Positions 21,601-29,315 of a stretch of DNA of 64,000 nucleotides are shown here, piece by piece. Every line of letters begins with the position of its first letter. Position 1 is the first letter of the stretch. A program made the position numbers and the translations under genes. The notes beneath the pieces are model-generated. The model saw only the letters and a list, made by a program, of their open reading frames with translations, did no database searches and had not been told where the DNA came from. Source of the stretch: Pelodera strongyloides (Eukaryota > Nematoda > Chromadorea > Rhabditida > Rhabditidae); assembly GCA_036852015.1 (NCBI GenBank), contig JAANDG010000419.1, positions 62,001-126,000 on the forward strand. Direction: 5' to 3'.

Positions 21601-22913
21601 TTCAACTATATTCATATCTAGATAACTTCAGGTCTGCATAACATACGTTAAAGCGAAATACCGGCCGGTTTTTGAAACGCATCGAGTAGAACAGCATTCT
21701 TATGCAGCCTATGAAAGTATTACAGAACATGATGTGCTCTATTCTTGCCAATTTGATCTTATATGTATGTTTCCCCTTTCAGAACAACATCATTACGTAC
21801 ACGTCGTGTAGGTTGGAAGGGTTCAAGAACGCGAGAAAGAAAACTAATATTGCCGGTAAGTCGCATATAACAATTTTACGTGATAACGATTGAGTGTTCG
21901 TAGGTGAAGTACGAAAAGAGTGAAATGAATGAAAACAAGTGTTCACACATGTTCTTACGATTAGCTTATTGAGTTGGGGTTCAGTGGCCCTTTTTCGGCA
22001 TTTGAAAGCTCTTTTTTTTGCAATTGCTCTATGAAATATTCATTATTTTGTTGATTTTATGCTGCACATTTGCAAAGCTTCTTTAAAGACGTTAGCGTAT
22101 CTTTATCATAAAGGCCTAGGAAAGAACTTGTTCACCTGGAATGTGGAATCATACTTGCTTGGTTATTGGATTCAAAATTCTTTCCGTATTTATGTTGATG
22201 TTTTCAGGTCAAACAACCGGCGTGGCGGCCGGCCAGAGATTGGTACGAAGAGGTATCCAGACCGTTAGAGTACAGGTGAGATTTTATTTTTATTGAATAA
22301 CTTTTTTTTCAAGGGTTCATCAGACATAGTTTTGCTATGTGTTATTGTTTTTATTCTAAGATCACGTAAAAATCCCTGCTTACTGAGCATTCTTTTCAAA
22401 ACCCGGTTGTTGTAGAGCTTTCATAAATCAAATGTAGATCAAATGCTTTCATAGATCAAATATAGATCAAATGTTTTCATAGGTCAAATGTTTTCATAGA
22501 TCAAATGTGTGTTCGTTTCAGGTGAAGGGCATTGGACCAGGAAGGATGACTTGTGTCAAGGGACTTACTGTGGCTGGAGTCCAGGTATGTGCATTACCCA
22601 TGTTATACGTTCGGAGATCGGAGGCCATATTCACAACTCAGTCCCCAAGGGGGGGGGGGGGAATATTCCCTAGCTAGGGAAAGAAATAGCTTTTTGAAGT
22701 GAGCGTCGCGGTGAAAGGGGGCAAGTTCCAACTAGGGGAATTCAGTGCTGAGTATGGCCGTATGGCCTCAGACCCTTGGCGATTGGTTATATGTGCAAGT
22801 TTGGGGATCTATATAAATAGTATTATTATATATTTTTCCAGGTTGTTTCTATAACGGACCACACACCGTTATGTGAACTCGGACCGCGACCTCGAAAGAT
22901 TAGAAGAATTTAA
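18676..22913 (+). CDS. mrps-11: Mitochondrial small-subunit ribosomal protein uS11m
   Basis: Seven exons join in phase: 18676-18870, 20754-20849, 21272-21361, 21783-21855, 22208-22275, 22522-22584 and 22842-22913. The product is 218 aa. The first ~45 residues are Arg/Ser-rich without acidic residues until later ([17 protein letters not shown]), as in a mitochondrial import presequence. The C-terminal ~120 residues carry the uS11 fold signatures: [60 protein letters not shown], and the closing D-H-T-P-x6-GPRPRKIRR. This tail binds the 3' end of 12S rRNA on the mitoribosome platform. Intron 1 (18871-20753) holds nine tRNA-Pro genes on the same strand. The start was chosen because it gives the presequence and follows a TTTTAG acceptor. 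Confidence 0.96.
19278..19349 (+). tRNA. tRNA-Pro (AGG), array copy 1
   Basis: 72-nt cloverleaf. The acceptor pairs GGCTGAG with CTCAGCC. The anticodon arm CTCGC-TTAGGGT-GCGAG gives anticodon AGG, and the T-arm CCGGG-TTCAATC-CCCGG is perfect. Discriminator C; five Ts follow about 4 nt downstream. Confidence 0.97.
19452..19523 (+). tRNA. tRNA-Pro (AGG), array copy 2
   Basis: Identical in sequence to copy 1. Followed by a T5 tract suitable as a Pol III terminator. Preceded by spacer type A. Confidence 0.97.
19625..19696 (+). tRNA. tRNA-Pro (AGG), array copy 3
   Basis: Identical to copy 1. Preceded and followed by spacer type B. Confidence 0.97.
19798..19868 (+). tRNA. tRNA-Pro (AGG), array copy 4, variant
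   Basis: Differs from all other copies. One T is missing from the variable loop (GAGAGGCCCGGG instead of GAGAGGTCCCGGG), giving 71 nt. The discriminator is A rather than C, and only four Ts follow. Stems remain intact, so it may be functional or a new pseudogene. Confidence 0.85.
19968..20039 (+). tRNA. tRNA-Pro (AGG), array copy 5
   Basis: Identical to copy 1; flanked on both sides by spacer type B. Confidence 0.97.
20141..20212 (+). tRNA. tRNA-Pro (AGG), array copy 6
   Basis: Identical to copy 1. The spacer after it is type A shortened by about 10 bp. Confidence 0.97.
20305..20376 (+). tRNA. tRNA-Pro (AGG), array copy 7
   Basis: Identical to copy 1; followed by a full type A spacer. Confidence 0.97.
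20479..20550 (+). tRNA. tRNA-Pro (AGG), array copy 8
   Basis: Identical to copy 1; followed by a type B spacer. Confidence 0.97.
20652..20723 (+). tRNA. tRNA-Pro (AGG), array copy 9
   Basis: Identical to copy 1. The repeat breaks off after CCCAT. Only four Ts follow, and exon 2 of mrps-11 begins 30 bp downstream, so Pol III termination happens just before a Pol II splice acceptor. Confidence 0.96.
21648..21714 (+). repeat. MITE family 1, left-end fragment
   Basis: TTAAAGCGAAATACCGGCCG and TTTTTGAAACGCATCGAGTA are intact, but the element stops after GCATTCTTATGCAGCCTATG. The right half is missing. Lies in mrps-11 intron 3, about 70 bp before exon 21783. Confidence 0.75.
22415..22510. repeat. 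Short minisatellite, TTTCATAGATCAAATG unit
   Basis: Five to seven imperfect copies of (TTTCATA)GATCAAATG/ATAGATCAAATG occur in mrps-11 intron 5. It ends about 12 bp before exon 22522. Confidence 0.7.
22630..22765. repeat. MITE-like element, 'GGCCATATTCACC' family
   Basis: Inverted ends GAGGCCATATTCACAACTCA and GTGCTGAGTATGGCCGTATGG flank a G12 run and a TCCCTAGCTAGGGAAAG palindrome. In mrps-11 intron 6. Confidence 0.65.
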
Positions 22914-23027
22914 TCTTGTAATTAGTAAGCAATTAGAAAACAACCAACAGTTTATCTACGTGAATATTTCAAGACCCCATTTTTGATATGTGATATTTAA
23001 GTTGCACTTTTTCTGTACTTTATTTGA

Positions 23028-23033
23028 ATAAAT
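23028..23033 (+). terminator. Polyadenylation signal of mrps-11
   Basis: AATAAA lies 115 bp after the stop codon of mrps-11, the first such hexamer downstream. Confidence 0.6.
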
Positions 23034-24218
23034 TGTAGGACTTTTAGCTTATCAATAGATTAGAGATTGGAAATGCTTTGCGCAGTAACTGTGTATTGGA
23101 TTTGGATGTGTACATTATATGTCGTAGAATAGTTTTTTTCCTAGGTTCTTGTTTTTGTTGACTGGTTATTGTTTATTATGGAGAGTAAAGTTTTTATTTT
23201 TTGTTTCCTTCAATCTCTATTTTGGGCTACATTATTGAGATATTTTTGGATCAGAGGTGTGAGGTATTTCAGGAGGAACTGATCTTATCACGGTGTTTTT
23301 GCGCTAAAATTGTAACGAGATGCATTAGATGTATATTGCAAAGAATGATCATAATCACGTCATCATGACCTTGCGGTCATGATGATGTGTTCCAGAGAAA
23401 CATCTGATCACAGTGTTTTCGGCGTTTTGCACCCAAAAAAAGTTCTTATTTTCCTGGATTCTAGTAGTACGTGAGTTTTGGTACTTTATATAACAGTGTG
23501 TGATATACGTGATGTTGTTGTGTGATATACGCGGCATTGGACGTTGGCAAATTGTGAAAAGGGACGCGACAAGTGCGCCACGGTATCCAACTGGAATTGT
23601 AGACAATGAGCCGCCACGCACTGGCAAGCTCCATTTTGAGCGGCGACTGCGCGCATGGCCGCAGAAATTCTTTGGGTACCTAAACCAATAAACTTGTTTT
23701 GTTGGAATCTCTACTGCATACTAATGGTAAGATTTCCAACATTCAAACGCGTTTCATGCTTTCCAGAACAACAGCACAATGAAGATATTCTATTTGGCAG
23801 TAGCTCAGGAAAACGGAATAATTTCCGAAACCACAGAAAAACCGTCGCTGGCCCATCAACAAATGGTATTCACCGAAAAAAACCATTTGTTGACTAGCTC
23901 GTGACCATTTGGCGACCAGTTGTTGACGGTTTTCGATGAAGCTTAGGCGCCACATGGTCACGAAATCGTCACCAAATGGGCACACCCATTTGCTAGTAGA
24001 CCGTTGACCACTTTGAACAGTTGTTTTTGTGTGAATTCTCGCGTCATTTTCTGTTAATCGCTGTAAACCCTCCATAACAACATTGCATGCATATTTTGGC
24101 GACGTGCTCTCGTTGTGCATGCAAAAGTTTTTTTTTTCGAGCAACAAACAACTGATTGCATAAATAGACGGTGTTTTGCTTTGGTTTATATGTTTTTTAC
24201 GACTTTCGATCCATCATT

Positions 24219-24356
24219 TAGTAAAATGTAACTCCACAATATTTCCACGCACGGCGATAGTGCAGCGCACAGTGCGCCGCGCTGAAGCAAAATGTAACTC
24301 CACAATATTTCCACGCACGGCGGTGGTGTAGCGCACGGTGCGCCGCGCTGAAGCTG
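24219..24356. repeat. Two-copy tandem repeat (~68-bp unit)
   Basis: AAAATGTAACTCCACAATA through TTTCCACGCACGGCG and GTGCGCCGCGCTGAAGC occurs twice back to back with about five differences. Confidence 0.8.
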
Positions 24357-24450
24357 GTTACATGAATTCATTACCAAGACATTCCGGCAACAATACATCA
24401 CATAAATTGCTCCGCTCTGAAGCCGAGCTGCAGTTCCTCTAACTGTGAGG

Positions 24451-24460
24451 TCTATTACAG
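24451..24460 (+). promoter_or_regulatory. Probable trans-splice acceptor of the TIL gene
   Basis: TCTATTACAG directly abuts the ATG at 24461. No upstream exon is needed to make a complete signal peptide, so the acceptor is best explained by spliced-leader addition. Confidence 0.5.
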
Positions 24461-27400
24461 ATGTTCTACTACATTTTATTCGTAATCGTTAACGTGAATT
24501 GTGCATCTATCACGACAACAACAGCAAAATGTGGGTTTGTTAATATAAACTAAAAAAAACTAAAGTACACATAATAGTCTCAAACAACTTCGAAGTGGCT
24601 GGAGGGCCTTTCAAGGGTCCGCATCATTGTATCAGTATTTCATACTAACACTATACTTTACTTTGTACTTACAACATAAAACTAATCTTAAACTATTTTA
24701 ACATCGTCCATTCCAGTATTCATAATCCATTTTCTATAATATTTCGAAAGATTTTTCAGATTGCGGTCCAGGCGAAGTATCGTCTCCGTGTACGGTAACA
24801 TGTGGACCAACGTGCACCGTTCCCTTCCCTGTTATACCCTTCTTAATTGTTCTTTCTTTAAAATTAAAGTTTGCGATAGTGCACCACAGAAAAGTGGAAA
24901 CCCCCGGAAATCGTATTTCAAAAAAAAAAAAAACATGTGTGCTCGATCAGAGCCCGATGATTGATCGGACATATGTTTTTGTTTTATGACACAATTTCCC
25001 TAGCTGAGAACTATCACTTCGAATCTTTCCTTCTAGTATAGAAATTTTTGACAAGCTGATTCGTTGTATTTTAGCAGGGTAGGTCAGAAAGGTAGTCAAC
25101 TTAGCTTGACTAGAAGTATTGCCGGACTGATGCGGGAATCGAACCTGGATCGTTGGGTTACAGGTCAAGAGTGTTAACCACTACGCTATCAGTCCCTCGA
25201 TTTCTTTCAGCCCTGCCCTTTTCTACCTTGCATCACCGATGAGAATGACACTGAGCGTTTTTGTGTCTGTGACTATGGTAATGGATATGTACGTGACGAG
25301 TCAACGAATAAGTGCGTTCTGAGGAACGCCTGTCCTCCAAGTTCGTCTTTCTTTAATATTTTGAAATTAAAGTGATGATATAACATATGTTGACAAACTG
25401 CATTCCCATTTTTTGTATGCGAATTAATATAATTATAATAAAAAAATTGCGTAGTTCGCTGCACACACTATATGGGATTACAGCGTCCAACCTTGGTTAC
25501 AAAAACCAGCTGTTTTTGCGCTTTAATCTTTTTTTTGTCGAAAAATTACGGTTGAGAGTTCTGTTCGAGGTGTCGGTTAATTGCTGTTGAGATCAGTTAG
25601 CTCATATATTTCATCTTGTTCATGCAACCGTAATCATTGAATAAGTATTTTCCTGCAAGCTCCGCCGCTCTGGGAAAGGGAGTTATAACAATAAGTGATA
25701 GATAAGCATTCATTTCGATCGTTTTCAAAAATAATTTAAGAGAGTTCAAAAGGGTTTAGTTATATTCGAAAGCGACCGGGACTCGCATGCCTGCAATGTA
25801 TTTAAGCCTAAGCCTAAGCCTAAGCCTACCGACTAATCTTAGATATTTTTACGGACATCCTGAAGACCATGCATAAAGAGTTATCAGTTGTATTTCAGAT
25901 TGCGGAGCTCATGAAATACCCGAACGTTGCGGCGGCCATTGCACGCCTACGTGTACAAACTTGAATCCGGTAGCTTTACATACATAATCTTTGTTTTTCG
26001 AGATTTTTTGTTTCGTTCCCTTTACCTTCTTTTTTTATTCCGTCTGTAACTTCTCTATACCTACCTAGTCTCTTTAAACTACTCTAGCCTCACATGCTCT
26101 GTCCCTTACCATCTATTACACTCTCTATATTCTCTTTATCAATATACACCTTTTCTAGATATTTATTATAATAAAACTAGTTATTGGTTGACAATCAACA
26201 CAAAGACAGAACGTCGACCAAAGGGAACCCTGAGACCCGCGCTTCGCATCGCGAGTGTACATGCTACGGTCCAATTTACTAGGGATAGGGACCATAAATT
26301 ACATGCTTTCCATCCATAACTTACTAAGGGACCATAAATTACATTCTTTCCACCCATCCAAAAACTGCTAAATATTCTAAAGTACTTCAGATTTGTCCCC
26401 GCATCGGCAGTAGTCAGATTCCTTGCCCAATCAACGCTCCGACAGTATGTGTATGCGACAGTGAAAATGGTTACGTGAAAAACGAAAGCACAAACGAATG
26501 CGTTCTCAAAACAGAATGCCCTTCTGCAGGTTTGTAATCTTCTTATAAATTGTCCGTTCAAATCCGTTAGCCTCAATGAAGTAAGGTAAGAAGTGTGAGG
26601 CTTACACGTCAACAGGGACGTTACGCCCTTTGTTCTTTTGTTAGCTTACGTGTCTTGGATAAAAAAATGTTTTAGGCTTTAGCTCCAGCACTTGTACTGT
26701 GCACTGTGCTGTGCACCATCTGCAGAAACCGTCAGCAGTCTAGTGTATAGAGCAGTGTAGACGAATAATTTTCTAATGTTAAAGGGACAGGCCCATCAAA
26801 GTAAACCTATACTTGCGACGTATTCATAATGTGTATTGCACATTTTTATTACAATATATACAAACCCAATTTCACCTACTTTCGCCCTCGAGGACTTTTT
26901 CCGATGTGCTCATCATCATATGTATACCGTAAAACTGCAGAGATCGAAGCTGTCTACGCAAATTTATCAAGAAATTAAAATGCGAGCTAAATTTGCATAT
27001 ACACCTTGGAAGTCTGCAGCTTTATGGTATACATATGATGATGAGCACATCGGAAAAAGTCCTCGAGGGCGAAAGTAGATGAAATTTGGTTTGTATATAT
27101 TGTAATAAAAATGCTTTATATACATTATGAACGTTTCGTAAATATAGGTTTACTTTGATGGGCCTGTCCCTTTAAAGATAGTGACTGAAAGCGGCTGTAT
27201 TATATTCGAACTGAAATAAAAACAAAAGATACTGCACTAACTACCGTAGTCATCGTTTTGAAACAACGGCAACATCTGTCTGTCATTCTGTGCGGTTCCG
27301 CCACAGAAATTTGCATATAAGCTATGGACCCTATGGAAATGCAGTTGTCGGTTAAAATTTTCAAACCACCAGTCATACCTCTTTAAAAATTCAGACTGCG

Positions 27401-28150
27401 GTCCTCATGAGGTTCCTAATGCTTGCGGTAATCCCTGCGAACCAACCTGTCAATACCCAAAAAAGGTGATCCATTGGCCCATTAGACCCAAGAAAGTTTA
27501 GGACCGGGGTAGTCACCTATATTTGTAGCAAGGAGAGTAGTTAGTCTGTACAATCCTTATGATTTCATTCTCACATTTCTGTTGTTCCTTGTTAAAGCGA
27601 ACTACCGGCCGGTCTTCGAAACGCTTCGCGGACAACTGAATTCTTACGTATTTATTCTACTTTGCTCGATAATCCGATTTTTTATTTATGTCCATTTGCA
27701 TAAGCTGCATAAGAATGCTGGTGTACTCGATGTGTTACAAAAACCGGACGGTATTTCGCTTTAATCGATTTATGTACATACATTAGTAGCTTTCTCGCAA
27801 TTTAAAAACACTAAGTCCAGACATGTTGCTCATGTAAATGGTGAAATAAAAATATTCATAGTATACTGTATCCATAATGTGTATTCTCATTCTCAGCTAT
27901 GCCCGTTATTCTGCCGTGGTGGCGGGATTGTTTGCCATTGCGAAAATGGTTGGATCAGAGATACAACAACTGGTAATTGTGTACAGAAAAGCCAATGTCC
28001 TAGCGTAAGTTGTGTAAAGCGATATTGCACGTGGTACTCATTTGCATGACACATGGGAATGCAATTATCCAAAATACGTTTCAAAAACCGGTTGTTATAC
28101 CGCTTTAACTATTATTTTAGGTCGTCAGCACTCAAGAGCCACCCCAGTGA
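24461..28150 (+). CDS. Secreted protein with three TIL protease-inhibitor domains
   Basis: Eight exons are inferred: 24461-24530, 24760-24830, 25211-25340, 25899-25969, 26391-26529, 27395-27465, 27897-28004 and 28121-28150; about 229 aa. Residues 1-15 (MFYYILFVIVNVNCA) are a signal peptide. Three trypsin-inhibitor-like domains follow at about 23-89, 90-159 and 160-220. They begin CGPGEV, CGAHEI and CGPHEV. Each carries ten cysteines and the closing pattern C-x-C-(x4-5)-G-(W/Y)-(V/I)-(R/K)-(D/N)..T..CV....C. TIL proteins inhibit serine proteases through the loop between the fifth and sixth cysteines. Here that loop is CPFLPC, CPRIGSSQIPC and CPLFC, so specificities probably differ. The first donor (GTGGGT at 24531) was chosen by phase and is the least certain boundary. 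Confidence 0.88.
25124..25195 (-). pseudogene. tRNA-like sequence (tRNA-derived SINE or pseudogene)
   Basis: On the minus strand the 7-bp acceptor GGACTGA/TCAGTCC is perfect. A-box (TAGCGTAGTGGTTA) and B-box (GGTTCGATTCC) promoter elements are intact. The anticodon stem and T-stem do not pair properly, so it is probably not a working tRNA. Intronic in the TIL gene, antisense to it. Confidence 0.6.
25801..25829. repeat. Interstitial telomere-type repeat (GCCTAA)4
   Basis: TTAAGCCTAAGCCTAAGCC and so on: four contiguous units of the complement of TTAGGC, the nematode telomere repeat. In an intron of the TIL gene. A two-unit match (AGGCTTAGGCTTAG) lies at about 47135. Confidence 0.8.
26779..27175. 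repeat. Large foldback element (397 bp), TTAAAGGGACAGGCCC ends
   Basis: Arms of about 165-180 bp are inverted around a ~50-bp centre. The left runs TTAAAGGGACAGGCCCATCA...CTTTCGCCCTCGAGGACTTT...CATATGTATACC; the right repeats it in reverse, ending TGATGGGCCTGTCCCTTTAA. The centre contains ATTTGCATATACACC. In the intron before TIL domain 3. Confidence 0.9.
27592..27764 (+). repeat. MITE family 1 copy
   Basis: TTAAAGCGAACTACCGGCCG at the left and CCGGACGGTATTTCGCTTTAA at the right. It splits the intron between the two exons of TIL domain 3. Confidence 0.85.
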
Positions 28151-28205
28151 ATCCACTATCTAAAGGAAATGAGCGTATTTTTAATATGTATTTTCATTTT
28201 CTCGA

Positions 28206-28211
28206 AATAAA
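28206..28211 (+). terminator. Polyadenylation signal of the TIL gene
   Basis: AATAAA lies 56 bp after the stop codon. Confidence 0.55.
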
Positions 28212-28241
28212 AAATAATTTTTTTTCAAATGAAATCCCATC

Positions 28242-28672
28242 TTAAAGGAAGGCAGTCACTTCAAAATCAACTTTTTTATTCGATTTTTATTAGATGCAAG
28301 CAGATTTATAAAACAATATGCAGCCCATAAAAATCCACATAAAATGGAACTCAGGGAGAGAAATCAATGAGAATGAGTTTTGATAAATGACCGACGCCGG
28401 TGCATATATGCAATTGCCAGGGGTACTTGGAGAGTGAACAGCATGCAGTGTTACACCTGGCGCGTGGTTTATCACTGCAGGGTATTTATTATGAAACTCT
28501 ATACGGGCAATTATAAACTACGGTATATAAGTAGAAGTCATAAACAGGGATTTCTCTCCCTGAGTTCGTTTTGCCGTACTTTGGCGCTGGAATCGTCGTT
28601 TTCTTCACATACTTGAACAATTAATGAAAAGCGAATAAAAAATACGAATTTGTAGTGACTGCGATCCTTTAA
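28242..28672. repeat. Inverted-repeat element (431 bp), 'CGCAGTCACT' family
   Basis: The left end TTAAAGGAAGGCAGTCACTT and right end AGTGACTGCGATCCTTTAA are inverted. An inner pair GAACTCAGGGAGAGAAATC / GATTTCTCTCCCTGAGTTC-like is also inverted. A right-end fragment of the same family is at 13330-13370. Confidence 0.8.
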
Positions 28673-29315
28673 CGTAGCAAAGAGAAATACTTGAAAGGAG
28701 AGTTGCCCAATTTATAGCATTAGATTTATTTACAAAATGCCATGCCAGGGAAAAAATACAGTCCTAGTAGTAAAATAAATAAATAAATTCACATGTAATA
28801 CACACTAATGTATTATGCTTCGCAATACAGTGCACAGGTGCACACAAGCTCAAGGGAGCTAACTAATTGAGGGTTAAACAAAGACAGAAAAATAAAACCT
28901 TTCCATATCATATGATACCCGACTACTTATTTCAAAATGAGATCAACTGACGTTTACCATGAGAATCAATAATTACATGTCTAGGAACGCAGGTAGCAAC
29001 GACAAAAATGCAGGGTACAATTCCGCGCAGTCGACGCGCAACAAGAAGGGTCTGCTACATCGAGGAACGTAAACTTTATGTGCGCCAGTGGTGCGCAGAG
29101 GCTATATTCACCGCTCAATTCCTCGGGGAAATATTCCTTTTGGAGAGAAATTAACATTCTAATGTGAGAGTCGCAGGGGAAAGACAAAAGTTCCCCCCAG
29201 GGAACTGAGTGGTGAATATGGCCTAAGGAGTGAGCCGGGGATGTGCCAGAAGTGTGCAGGGGGTGCGCACGGAGTTGCAAACCGTAGTCTGAAACATGGA
29301 TTTGAAGATACAGTA
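28673..29315. other. Intergenic region with one short repeat
   Basis: AT-rich; contains a GGCCATATTCACC-family element at about 29099-29227. No gene is supported. Confidence 0.45.
29099..29227. repeat. MITE-like element, 'GGCCATATTCACC' family
   Basis: Ends GAGGCTATATTCACCGCTCA and GAGTGGTGAATATGGCC are inverted, with an internal TTCTAATGTGAGAGTCGCAG block shared with the 31.3 and 56.5 kb copies. Confidence 0.75.

Larger units (their letters stand above)
22914..24460. other. Intergenic region between mrps-11 and the TIL gene
   Basis: Contains the mrps-11 polyadenylation signal and a perfect hairpin CATCATGACCTTGCGGTCATGATG at about 23361. An inverted-repeat stretch around 23.83-23.99 kb (ACCATTTG(T/G).GAC motifs in both directions) and a two-copy tandem repeat at 24.2 kb follow. 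No gene is supported. Confidence 0.5.

Noticed and set aside
23743..24147. 134-codon frame on the minus strand
   Set aside because: It runs through an inverted-repeat stretch and shows no domain, signal peptide or splice context.
26181..26612. 143-codon frame on the minus strand
   Set aside because: It overlaps TIL exon 26391-26529 in antisense; the cysteine pattern belongs to the plus strand.
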